From Ancistrus triradiatus (lineage: Eukaryota; Chordata; Actinopteri; Siluriformes; Loricariidae): 64,000 nt of DNA. The position numbers and the translations under genes are program-made. Below the pieces are notes generated by a model, which worked only from the letters and a program-made list of their open reading frames with translations, was not told the origin of the DNA and did not search any database. Below are positions 23,967-35,572 of this stretch, piece by piece (within the stretch, counting starts at the first letter, position 1; each line of letters starts with the position of its first letter). The stretch is from contig JAJAGP010000368.1 of the NCBI GenBank assembly GCA_025084515.1, positions 124,001 to 188,000 of the forward strand, given 5' to 3'.

Positions 23967-25538
23967 CAGTCGTATGAAAAAGTTTGGGCACCCCTGATAA
24001 TTTTCATGATTTTAGTTTATAAATCATTGGTTGTTCAGATCAGCAACTTGAGTTAAATATATCATATAGCAGATGAACACAGTGATATTTGAGAAGTGAA
24101 ATGAAGTTTATAGGTTTTACAGAAAGTGTGCAGTAATTATTCAAACAAAATTAGGCAGGTGCATAAATTTGGGCACCCCAGCAGAAAAATTACATCAATA
24201 TTTAGTAGATCCTCATTTTGTAGAAATAACAGCCGCTAAACGCTTCCTACAGCTTCCAGTCTGGATTCTGGTTGAAGGTGCTTTGGACCATTCTTCTTTA
24301 GAAACATCTCCAGTTCAGTCATCTTTGATGGTTTCCAAGCATGGACAGCCCACATTTTCAGTAATATTCATGTCTGGGGACTGAGATGGCCATTCCAGAA
24401 CGTTGTACTGGTTCCTCTGCATGAATGCCTTAGTAGATTATGAGCAGGGTTTGGGGTCGTTGGCCTCGGTGCAACTTTGTCACTGATTCTTGAACATTGT
24501 TCTTAAGAATCTGGAGATATTAACTGGAATCCATGCGACCCTCAATTTTAACAAGATTCCTAGTACCTGCACTGGCCACACAGTCCCGCGGGCATTATGG
24601 AACCGCCACCAAATTTTACTGTGGGTAGCAAGTGTTTGTCTTGGGATGCTGTGTTCCTTTTCCGCTCCTTGTTATGTCAAATAACTCAATTTTAGTAGTT
24701 CATCAGTACACAGCACTTTATTCCAAAATGAAGCTGGATTGTCCAAATGTGCTGTAGCACACCTCAAGTGACTTTGTTTGTGGCGTGTCTGCAGAAAAGG
24801 CTTCTTCTGCATTACTCTCCCCATACAGCCTCTCCTTGTGCAAAGTGCGCTGTATAGTTGAACGATGAACAGTGACACCATCTGCAGCAAGATGAGGTTG
24901 TAGGTCTTTGGAGGTGGTCTGTGGCTTGACTATGACTGTTCTCACCATCCTTCGCCTCTGCCTATCTGAGATTTTTCTTGGTCTGCCCTTCGGGAGTTCC
25001 TTAACTAGAACTGTGCCTGTGGTCTTCCATTGCCTCACTATGTTCCTCACAGTGGAAACTGACAGCTGAAATCTCTGAGAGAGCTTTTCCCTTTCCCTGA
25101 ACCATGATGTTTGAACAACCTTTGTTTTCAGGCCATTTGAGAGTTGTTTTGAGGCTCCCATGTTGCCACTCTTCAGAGAAGATGCAAAGAGGAGAAAAAC
25201 TTCCAATTGGCCACCTTAACACTTTCTCATAATTGGATTCACTTGTGTATGTAGATCAAGGGTCAGTGAGCTTACAAAACAAATTTTGTGTTCCAATAAT
25301 TAGTGCTAAAGGTATTCAAATGACAAGGGTGCCCAAATTTATGCACCCGGCTAATTTTGTTTGAATAATTACTGCACACTTTCTGTAAAACCTATAAACT
25401 TAATTTCACTTCTCAAATATCACAGTGTTCATCTGCTATATGATATATTTACCTGAAATTGCTGAGCTGGACAACCAATGATTTATAAAGAAAAATCATG
25501 AAAATTATCAGGGGTGCCCAAACTTTTTCATACGACTG
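23967..25538 (-). mobile_element. Tc1-like transposon, family D, with long inverted repeats
   Basis: The ends CAGTCGTATGAAAAAGTTTG and their mirror image are identical over the outer 45 or so bases and sit between TA dinucleotides. Inverted similarity continues about 210 bases, with the terminal GGGCACCC motif repeated at the inner edge, the IR/DR arrangement of fish Tc1 elements. Length 1572 bp is that of a full element. The minus strand carries the transposase: residues from GASKQLSNGLKTKVVQ (25160) through KGRPRKISDRQRRRMVR and on to about 24718 are open. The catalytic half to the left is broken by stops and frameshifts. Confidence 0.93.
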
Positions 25539-25539
25539 T

Positions 25540-27000
25540 AATGACCAGACTTGTTTGAACTGACAGGAAGGCTACCAAAACTTAGGTATCCATTTCTTGC
25601 AGTAGTGGTGATCAGAAAAGCATTACAGCATGTTGACTTTGAGATGTCTAGACCACAACAGTAGAAAACCAAAACAGGTTCCACTGATGTCAGGAATCTG
25701 ACACTGAAACAGGAATCTGAGGCTGTTGATGTTAGAGGCTTAAAAACACTAGTCAGCTGATTGGGGAAAAATCACCAGGTTGTTTGATATTCTGTTGATG
25801 AACAGTAAAACCTATTAAAAAAAAGTGGTTTAGCATGAGTCAACATTCTGTTGAAATCATGATATGTTACAAACTGTAAGTGTTATGTAATGTGTTACCG
25901 GTCAATGTAAATGTCATGTGGCACAATTGACAGCAAAGGGGCTTTTGGCATGTTTTAATGGGAAGAGTGGACAGGAAATTCCTAAGGACTCATTGTGACT
26001 CATTTTGTGGTGCAGTGATAAGGGCTGAGATTCCCCAAAACACAAAGATTGTAGTTAAATGATCTAGAGCTAACGTCACATGAATAACACTTTCTTCCCA
26101 AGTTAAGACGGTCTGAACTTTAAAAATCTGGGAAACTGGCTCAAGGTGAGAAGTGATGTTTAGGCTGGTTCACGTGGTGTTATACTAAGACAATTACAGT
26201 CACGTTCAGTTTTTAAAACAATTCCAAATCTAAAATGTAGATACAAATGATTCATTTGTTATCTTTATAATGTAGACAGTTTATTCATGTGTATATAGGT
26301 TCCTAAAACATGGTTGGTAATCATGTCATTGACTCGTATTTGTTGTCGATAATGCACAATATATAGCAATGATCGCTAACTATACAACTAAAGGATGTAT
26401 GAAAAAAACCTCATACCTTAACATGCCCTGCAACATTTACTGCCTGGGCACTAAAACAGGTAATTCTTGTAACTTAAAAAAAATCGCAGTTTGTCATGTG
26501 ACTCACAAGCTGTCATTAATGGCTTCTCATGACAGGAGTAAGGTTACATCGATACTAGTCAAGACACATTTACACTGGGGTCAGTTTAGAGCAACCAGTT
26601 AACCTAATGTACGTCTTTGGAATGGGGGAGGAAACTGGAGTACCCAGAGTAAACCCAGACTGACACAGGGAGGAAATGCAGATCCCACGAAGGTGGAGTC
26701 TTGAGGTTGGGATCGAACTGGGGATCTCTGGAGCTTAACCGCATGTGCCATTGTGGGGCCCCCCTAATCAGTTTTAGTAATGAGATGTTTTGTTGTAAGT
26801 GCAGTCTTAAATTAGGGATTAAATATTGTACCTTGCAGTTCTGGTACATATAACCAAACGAACCATCTCAGTAGTCTTTGGCACTTTTGTTAATCGTTCT
26901 GTGCCTGGTCTGATTACTATGATCAGCCTGGAATGTTTAGAATTATGCTCATCTGACACACGTGAAGCAATGCACAAGGCAAATTGTGTATTCATCAGTT
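25540..27000. other. No gene seen; one repeat
   Basis: AT-rich sequence without a recognisable exon. 26585-26720 is a copy of the 'GGAGGAAACC' repeat (GGAGGAAACTGGAGTACCC). Confidence 0.5.
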
Positions 27001-27003
27001 GAT

Positions 27004-27076
27004 GACCCAGTGGCCTAATGGATAAGGCACTGGGCTCATAAGCTAAGGATTGTGGGTGTGCATCCCAACTGTGTGG
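27004..27076 (+). pseudogene. tRNA-Arg-like pseudogene
   Basis: GACCCAGTGGCCTAATGGAT then AAGGCACTGGGCT closely follows vertebrate tRNA-Arg(CCT), including the A box and the GGATTGTGGGT arm. The anticodon position reads CAT, the T-loop is GTGCATC instead of TTCGAATC-like, and the acceptor stem has two mismatches of seven. It therefore looks like a dead tRNA copy or the head of a SINE, not a working gene. Confidence 0.65.
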
Positions 27077-27149
27077 TAAGTAAGCAGAAGAGCTACATCC
27101 AGAGGTTAATGAATCTTAATGAATCTTTGTTCACCTTGCTAATCCACCC

Positions 27150-27315
27150 ATGTGTGATTATACTGGCTTGGTGGATAAGGTACTGGACTCTGTACCAAGG
27201 GTCCAGGGTTCCAAGCTGCCTCTCTTGGGTTCTTAACCTACAATTGGTTGGATTGTAAGATTGTATCAGTTGTCATTAGTTAAGGGCGTTTGCTAAAAGA
27301 CTAAATGTAAATGTT
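27150..27315 (+). repeat. Degraded tRNA-derived SINE
   Basis: GGATAAGGTACTGGACTCTG, then GGGTCCAGGGTTCCAAGC and a tail AGTTAAGGGCGTTTGCTAAAAG, all diverged from the main SINE family. Confidence 0.7.
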
Positions 27316-27709
27316 GAACATACAACGAATGTATGTTCTGTACAGTAATTTTTGTCACAAAATATTGAATAATAATCAAACCATTATAATGTCCTTTAAA
27401 CTTAGATTCCTGCAATGCCACACTGCAAGCACAAATTAAGAGTTCAGTGGGAATTTATTAAAGTATCAACTGATGGCATTACAATGAGTTACATATAGAG
27501 TTATTATAACTGACACTGAAGTAACTGCACCTGCCAGTGATGGTCACGAGTAGTTGAATAATCAAGTGTTTGCTGCATAATTGATTAGTAAATTACAACT
27601 GGGTTTTCACAGATTGGTTTTCTTTGATCTGTCGGGAAATATAAACCAGGCTTAGTTTTGTTTCCCATTTCAATGGGAATCTGTAACGTGGTGCTGGTGT
27701 AAACCTATT

Positions 27710-27955
27710 TTGAGCACAGAACGTCACATAGTTGACCAGGACACCCAACAGGAAAACCCAGGAGTTGAGCACAAAGGTTGCAAGATTTGTTACAATACAA
27801 CAAAAAACACAAACTCAGTGACAAATCACCTCAAACTTAAATGTGATACAGTGGAGCTCGGCACACTGACTCAAGAAAGGAAAGAGAAATGCCAACTACC
27901 ACGTTTATTTCAGACCTATCCCAGATTGAGTAGAGATGACAAAATGAGTACCTAA
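27710..27955 (+). pseudogene. BED-type zinc finger fragment, probable hAT transposase relic
   Basis: An 81-codon frame contains GCKICYNTTKNTNSVTNHLK then LKC, resembling the C-x2-C...H zinc finger of hAT transposases and ZBED proteins. No dimerisation or catalytic domain follows. Weak evidence; could be chance. Confidence 0.35.
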
Positions 27956-29086
27956 CTGCATAACATGTTTCCTTTTAGTTTTGTTGAGAGCAGTTTACAG
28001 AAGTTCTTAATCGAAACATCGACGCAGTAGGAAACTACAGAGTAGTTCCCAAGTCGCCACGGAGAGCATTGTAGTAGTCAGGTTCCGATGTATTTAGACA
28101 GAAAGCAAAACTAGAAAATTTTTGGGCCATAGCAGAATTTTGTCACTTCACTTTGTGTGACAGGAAAGATCGTTTTTACTTCTTTAATGCTGGCAAGGTT
28201 TTGTTGGGTTAGTTAAATGGTGAGGAAGTGAAACCTACTTTATTTTTATTTCTGACATATGCAAATGATAGGAATTTCATTTTTTGGTTTTGGCTGTTCT
28301 AAGCGTTATTTAGTCTATTTTTTGATCCAAAGAGCACAGACAGCACATAAACAAGAAAACCTTTCTTATTGTAGTTACTGCCCATTAAGTAATCATTATG
28401 GAAATGACTGCCCCCTGGTATTTTGGGAATAAGTTTGCTTTTAAAAAGCCTGTTTAGATATCTAGAACCATATATTTAATCTATAGCAGCACAATAGTGG
28501 CTGCCATGGCACTAGCTCTTTACAGTCCTTTAGAAGAAGCAAAGTAATTTGTACATTGGATGAATGCTGTGAATTGGCTCAATTCTTTTTGTGTCCAAGT
28601 ATAACCATGTGATGACCCATGACCGTATCCTGGACCTATTTAAGGGAACTGTCACCACCTGCCCTGTCTGAAATGTAGACAACAATGAGGGATCAACAGT
28701 CCTACTGTATAGCTTATATTTCTAATTTTTGCAAAGAGAACAAGCATAGGTTTATGCCTTGGCACAGGCTGCAAACTAGGAGTGGGTGATGTGATGATTT
28801 CAGATAATGAAATATTTAAATGTCTCCACAATCTGCCTTAACAGACAGATAATGGGCATTGTACTAAACTAATTTTCTTACTTTAGCTGAAGGTACTGAT
28901 ATGGCAACCCAATGTGTTTTAACCTGTTTAACCACCTTAAAAGGAAACACTTGAAAGAGCAGACTGAATTCTAGCAGGGACTGCATGTGGGTGCAGTATT
29001 GGTGAAAATTATGCCCCATATGAGGAAATAAATAAGATGGAAAATTAAGTTGTTAAGTGACTTCTGTTAATAGGTGATTTTTATTA
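27956..29086. other. No gene seen
   Basis: AT-rich sequence in the putative long first intron of stard3nl; no exon, element termini or tandem repeats recognised. Confidence 0.5.
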
Positions 29087-29700
29087 CCGTATTTTCCGGG
29101 CTATAATGCACATCGGGTTATAAGGCGCGATATCAATGATCGGCTGCTAACGCGTCTATGTTCATACATAAAGCGCACCGCGTTATAAGGCGCATGAAAT
29201 GAAACAAAACTCTTAAGTTCCGTCGGAAGCTCAGTTTGGTCTTTACCTGGCGCAGGGCGTCTTCTTGCTTCCTCCACTTCCATACCATTGATTCGTTAAT
29301 GTTGAATTCTCTCGCAGCTGCTCTATGTACATGTTGTACTGCGTGACTGATAGCGTTGAGGGTGAAATCTGCTTCGAAAATGAATGAATGAATGCACACA
29401 CCGTAATGTTGAAGCACATACCGTATTACTCCGATGTTCCTGACTACGGTTGCTGTAAGCTTCGTAACTTACCAAGGCCTTGCTAAAACATTTAGACAGA
29501 TTTATGAGCGCCGTGTACCATCTACAATCGGTTCTAGGTCAGAAAACACAACCAGAATTAATTCATATATTAGGCGCACCGCATTTTAAGGCGCACTTAA
29601 AATCCTTTAATTTTGTCAAAAATCGACAGTGCGCCTTAAAATGCGGTGCGCCTAATATATGAATTAATTCTGGTTGTGTTTTATGGTCCGAAAAATACGG
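29087..29700 (-). mobile_element. pogo/Tigger-like non-autonomous element, copy 1, with internal hairpin
   Basis: Ends CCGTATTTTCCGGGCTATAA and mirrored CCGTATTTTTCGGACCATAA lie between TA dinucleotides. The minus strand at 29417-29200 keeps a helix-turn-helix segment, HRAAAREFNINESMVWKW then RKQEDALRQVKTK, typical of the CENP-B/pogo DNA-binding domain. No DDE domain is present. The right part contains a 55-bp perfect inverted repeat (29543-29597 with 29628-29682). A related copy lies at 43122-43686. Confidence 0.82.
29543..29682. repeat. 55-bp perfect inverted repeat inside the pogo-like element
   Basis: The arm at 29543-29597 (AAAACACAACCAG ... GGCGCACT) is the exact complement of 29628-29682. 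The 30-base loop contains AATCCTTTAATTTTG. In the sister copy at 43122 only one arm exists, so the second arm is an inverted duplication particular to this copy. Confidence 0.9.
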
Positions 29701-29880
29701 TATTACTTACGAAGTTGCAATATTTCGTACAACAAATTGCAGAGAAAATAAAATCCAAAAATGATCAAAACATTCGTTTTTCTTTCTTTTTTTTTTTTTT
29801 TTTGGTAACTACTGGTGGTTTATGGTCTAACTGGACTCCACAACTGTATTTGATCTTATTTATAATATAATTTACACCTA

Positions 29881-30644
29881 CAGTGGTGCTTGAAGTATTG
29901 AGAACCTTTTAGAATTTTCTATATTTCTGCATTAAATATGACCTAAAACGTCATCAGATTTTCACACAAGTCTAAAAGTAGATGAAGAGAACCCAGTTAA
30001 ACAAATGAGACAAAGATATGACATTTTCCTTTAGAATTCTCTGATATATTCAGAATTTATTGTTCTATCAATGATGGCCCAGATGCAGCAAAAAACAGGG
30101 CCAAACCATGATTGCTACCACCATTCTATTTTGGTCTCATCTGTTCACAAAAAAATTATTCCATTAGCCGTCTGGCTTGTGCACGTGATCTTTAGAAAAC
30201 TGGCAGATGAGGCAGCAATTGATCTTTTTGGAGAGCAGTGGCTTTCTCCTTGCAACCCTGCCATGCACACCATTGTTGTTTCAGTGTTCTTCTGATGGTG
30301 GACTCATGAACATTAACATTAGGCCAATGTAAGAGAGGACTTCAGTTGCTTAGAAGTACACTGGGGGTCTTTTGTGACTATTAAACAAACATGTTGTGAA
30401 GAGCAGACTTTTGATAGATCCCGGTTCTTTAAATAAAACAGAGTGCCCACTCACACCTGATTGTCATCCCATTGATTGAACAACACACCTGACACTAATT
30501 TTCAGCTTCAAATTAAACTGCTAATCCTAGAGGTTCACATTACTTTTGCCAATCACTACTATGGTAATATTGGATAATTTTTTAGATCCTCTAAATAAAT
30601 GATAGAAAATTCTAAAGGGTTCACAAACTTTCAAGCACCTCGGT
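29881..30644 (-). mobile_element. Tc1-like transposon, family B, deleted copy
   Basis: Left end CAGTGGTGCTTGAAG after TA, right end CACAAACTTTCAAGCACC then TCGGTGG. Internal sequence matches the HTH part of the copies at 3774 and 18435 (GGAGAGCAGTGGCTTTCTCC and onward) but is more decayed. Confidence 0.85.
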
Positions 30645-30737
30645 GGAATTTGATGATTATATTTAAACACTTTGGTTATTATAAAACTTCTACCTGCCCC
30701 TAAGTTCTGTCTGTTATTACCAATCTTTTTATATTGT

Positions 30738-33552
30738 CAGACCTGCCAAACCTTTACGCATTTTGCGTAGCAGATACGCATTTAGACATCGAACTACGCT
30801 GCTACGATTTGTTGCTTTAAAATACGCGAAAAGCCATTGATGGCAAACTGTCTGTGAATTCGCGCACTAGGCAACTCGTCTATGGGTGTAACCGCATTGG
30901 GCAGCAACCTGTTGGGGAAAAAGAAGACTTCGACCAATCATAATGCTAGTTTTAAACTATTCAATTAGGCTACGAGCGGGAGAGCCGAGGAGTCGACTCT
31001 TACAGGAACAAGTGTATAGTAGCCACGACACACATTTCACGTGCAGCTAGTTTATAACTGCGTTTTGGTGATAGGCGGCTGGCTTAAACCGCAGTTTTAA
31101 GTTTTGACGGCGGAACAGGTATGTGGGCAACAAAAATCGGTGAATGGCATGCTCATGAAAAACGTTAAGCTTGACTATTAAATTATTCTTATAATTTTAG
31201 ATAAATAGACGTTCGTTCTTCTGGAGAAGGGGACTTTCCGTAACCGCGGTCAAGCTATCAGAGATTCACAGTCAAAAGCCATCCGCACTTTAAATCCGAA
31301 TGTGCCTATATACGCGATATTACGGTATTGCGCTGCTCGCTACAGGCTGACGCTGCTTAAGCGCAGAGAAAACAGACTAACATCTTTTAAACAGTTTTGA
31401 TAGACTTTACCATTGTTTTAAAGGGTTTTGTTTTGGTGTAGAAAACCCACTTTAAACTACATATAAGTCGAACAATATTTTCATAGATGAACTAGTTACT
31501 TGCATACTATACATTAAAAAACATAATATATTTAATAGGCTTAAACAATCACTGTGCTAAAATGGTTTTTCATATATAATATTTCTCAGAAAGAAAAATC
31601 CAAACAACAGTCCTTTTCATTTTAAATGGTGTTTCCGTACTGTGTTGTCAGCCACAACACCAGTAGCCATTCAATAGAAAGCACAGTTGAAGTCAATTCA
31701 CATGGCGCGTGAAGACAACAATCGAATTGAGAATGGGGGGAAAAAAATTTGAGCACGACATGATGATGCCACTCAGAACTTCTTTCTGCGCTTAAGAGTT
31801 TCACATTTACGCTTGCTTTATTTGTGGTGCCATAAATAAAGCAAGGACAAAAAACCGTCATAACGTGATAGCCCAACCCCAATGTCCCGCCTTATCTGAA
31901 GGAAATATTTGTTCCAGCTTGTTTTGATATTTGACTCAGACCTATATCAACAACAATATTAAATAGCCTAAAGTGAAAAAATATGGTAGCCTACTAACGT
32001 TTCCATCCAGGTCAACCGAATAGGCGACTGTGCGTTAAGACCTTCCAAACTACACATGCCCTGTGAGATTCTTATAAGCTTGTGTATGGTGTGTGCGCCT
32101 TGCAGTTAATAATATATCATGATGTCAGATGAGGTACTGACATGAAAGAGAGGGGGGAAGCAAATCTAAAAAGAAGCGAGTCTCATGCCCCTCAGAAGTT
32201 CCTTGACGACGAAGTATCAAGGTCAATGGCCTTGCCTCCGCCCATCTAAACTGCCTAATCATGCGTTTTGCACAGTGTGCAGTTATGATTTTGACGTTAG
32301 CCATCAAGGAGCTACAGGTAATAATATTACTAACATAGAAGAAATGCTTTGCATTTATATACATAGGCCATTCTTTTTCCCAAATTAGGCCATTGTGTGT
32401 GCCTGTTAAGGCCACTACTGCTTTTCATAAATGACAGTGCTTTCCAACACCAATACAATAGACCATGTTGTTTTATACTGCAAAATAGGACTATTTTGTG
32501 TAATATGAATACAACATAAAGGCTATATTATAGGATAGGTCAGAGTATAATTTATTTTCACTACTATTAAACAGTTTACTGTAAGTGTGGTTATGGGTTT
32601 GTGTAACATTCATTTAAATATTTTTATATTGAAACAAAAATTTTATTTACAGTATAGAAGTATTCTGAAATATTCACTTTGAAAGTGTAGTGAGAGCAAG
32701 AGAATCTGGCAAAAAAAATATTTTACCTGATCTCTTTTACTGTCAAAACTAAATTTATGAAAGGAAAGGATTTAGAATGTGTGTGTGTGTTTTGCAGACT
32801 GCCGACGCCATGTGGAGGGTAACAAAAACATTCAAAAAAAGTAGCTTTGCTACAGATGTCAGTGCCAAGATTGAATTAATTCTTCTTACAATTCCAAAGA
32901 CCTCAGGGGCTATACGAGCAGAAGAAGAAACGTTTTATACAACGCGCTTAGCAGAGCACAATATATACCTTTAGCTGTGGCAGATCATGCTGGGCCAATG
33001 TTCAGGAAAATGTTTCCTGACAGTGAGATAAGCAAAACAATACGGCTGCGGTAGAACAAAGACAACTTCCATAATGACAACATTGGCCAGACATGACGAT
33101 GAGTGTCTCACAGAAATTATGAAAAGGTCTGCATTCAGCCTGGCCACAGATGGCAGCACAGACATGGATGACATAAAGATGTACCCAATTGTAGGTAGGA
33201 TTTTTGATGCCAGCGTTGGGAGAGAGTCGTTGCTATGCTACTGGGGGAAGATCTGTGAATCAAGAGAGTCTACGGGGAAAGAAGCAATATTGATCTACTT
33301 GATGGAGAGCTAAAACAGAGATGCATACCATGGTCATACCAGTTCTTGTTTTCTTTATTGTCTACTTGTATGTTTGAATAAACTGATATGGTGGTGAGTG
33401 GGTACTATGTGCTTAGTAATAAGTTGAGTGATGAGTGAGCATTTGAACTCAATCAATACTGATCAGCAAATATACCTGACCTCGCACCACGCCACGCTGT
33501 GCTGCCGCAGTAAGTTGCTACTCAAAATTTTTTTCCAAGGTTGGCAGGTCTG
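30738..33552 (+). mobile_element. Intron-containing DNA transposon with CAGACCTGCCA ends (hAT-like, tentative)
   Basis: The termini CAGACCTGCCAA and mirrored CAGACCTGCCAA are flanked by the 6-base repeat TATTGT (30732-30737 and 33553-33558). Inside, an exon ending CAG at about 32315 encodes PNHAFCTVCSYDFDVSHQG. It joins in frame over a GTAATA/TTTTGCAG intron to ATDCRRHVEG at 32799, forming a zinc finger with a C-x2-C pair and two histidines. Downstream, 33074-33313 encodes RHDDECLTEIMKRSAFSLAT then DGSTDMDDIKMYPIV, reminiscent of the first catalytic region of hAT-related transposases. The frames are interrupted and no full protein can be made. hAT elements normally duplicate 8 bases, so the class is uncertain. 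Confidence 0.6.
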
Positions 33553-33559
33553 TATTGTT

Positions 33560-34628
33560 ATTAGAGGAAGGTTAGTAGCAGTGTTCGGTTTGCAAATGAG
33601 TCTTCAATTCCAAAATGCAAAATGTTTGTGATACATATTGTGGCTCATGGTCCAGCCTACAGAAACAATGATAGGCAATGCACCAATAATGTCCTATTAC
33701 TTTCTGTGAAACACGAGAACGACATCGTAAAGCTCGCTAGCTAGCCAGGTAGCATAACATACACTACAGCCTAGAAATAGTCAACAGTTGGGAAAGACTC
33801 CATCTGATTAAAGAACAGAACACAGAAATGGATTATAAAGCGATGCAAAAAGAAAAACCACATTATGAACGCAGTAACTCTTGAGACTGATTTACAACAA
33901 TGATTAACCTACTGAATTCAGGGTGTATCTTACCAGGATGACAATCCGTCAGCCAAAAGAAGGCACGTCTCTCTTTTTTTTTTAAGCTCTGTTTTTATTA
34001 CGTTGCAGATTGCACAATAAAAACTGTTTACATTCAGCAACTACATTCTGCATTCATGCATTCTGATTTGTGTAATTATGTGGGGCGAAGTAACCGTGTA
34101 GTAATCAAAGCCTTCATTATATATATATAACGGTATTACGGTTTTTAGTGTGATCGTCTTCAACCAGTGATCGGGTATTCAGTCTCATATAACCAATTCT
34201 GTTCTGGTCAGCCACACATGAATAACACAGTGTTTTTTACTTTAATTCACAATTCATGTCAGGTGTGTAAAGTTTTGGCCACTCGTGGGTTTGTTTAAGA
34301 GACATGTTTGGGTTTGTTTGCTAAAGAGAAGGATGTGTTATAGGTTTCGGCTGTGTTTTGAGTGCTACTTACTCAACAAGTAGTTTCCCTGAATATCGTA
34401 TTGCTGATGAGGCAGTAGGGACACTAACAAAGGGGGTAGTGATCCATTTTGAACTCAACCACGTCTCCAGCACGGAAACTTTTGCAGCTCACTGCTTGGA
34501 TTACATACATGGCAAAAATAAGCCGTGAAGGATCAACTAAGTTGCTTCCTAAGTGGACAGTTTGATTTCACAGAAGTTTGATTTACTTGGAGTTATTGTG
34601 TTGTTTAAGTGTTCCTTTTATTTTTGAG
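33560..34628. other. No gene seen
   Basis: No exon or element recognised; it includes a short run of AT dinucleotides near 34118-34128. Confidence 0.45.
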
Positions 34629-34629
<1 letters not shown>

Positions 34630-34721
<92 letters not shown>

Positions 34722-34722
34722 A
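34630..34722. repeat. (AT)n microsatellite
   Basis: About 90 bases of alternating A and T, with a few TAATAT interruptions. Confidence 0.95.
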
Positions 34723-35572
34723 AATGTACTGTGTACTCTTGACAGTAACTACTAACTTGTATAAAAGCTATTTAGCTTACATCAGTAATGTAATAATTAT
34801 TATTAATAATGCATAAAGTAATCAATTTTCCATTGTGTCATCTGAGCTGTGTTTTCTTTTGAATCATCAAGTGATACATTAGCTATTCCAACCATCGGAA
34901 ATAAGCTGGCATGCTCATAAAAAGGACACACTGTTGACCTGCCTCACTTTATATCTTTCGCAATGAATTCCTTTTAGGGGTGTAACAATATACTCTGCTC
35001 ACAATGCAATCCAATGCATTTTCATAACAAAGAGCAATAAAAAAAAAACTCCTTATACCCAACAGTTAGAATACATTACTAGAAATGGAGGTTTAAAATT
35101 CTAAACAAATGTTCTGTTGTAGCTTCACCATATAGTAAACAGTTGAAGAATTAAAAAATCCTGGGGCAGAATAGGTCTCCAGCACCCCCTTGCTGTTCGT
35201 AAGAGGCGAACGAATGGGGCATTTTGTTGGCCATGAGGTGCGACCTGTGTTTGTGGAGGAAGAGGTCCTGGAGCTTGAGGGGAGTGGTATGCTGCAGCTG
35301 CCATCGACCCAGCACAGCGCTTTGACTCCTACTTTGCATAGACAGGCAGTTGGAGAGGCCCGCTCCAATCAATGGGCTGGTCAGGACTTGCCCTAGGTTG
35401 TCCCTAGAAGGCGCTGGCTTAGGGTAAATCGAGCAACAGTTCCATCAAGTTGTTTGAGTATATCACCTTTATAGCCCTGGTGCACATCCGCTGGAGCTCC
35501 ACGGCTCTGTGCACCCCCTTGTTGGGCTCTGAGATGGGTGGGGAGTAAGGGTGATGAATCTTAAATACAAAT

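Noticed and set aside
34630..34722. Possible replication or matrix attachment element
   Set aside because: A plain (AT)n microsatellite explains it; nothing supports a specific function.
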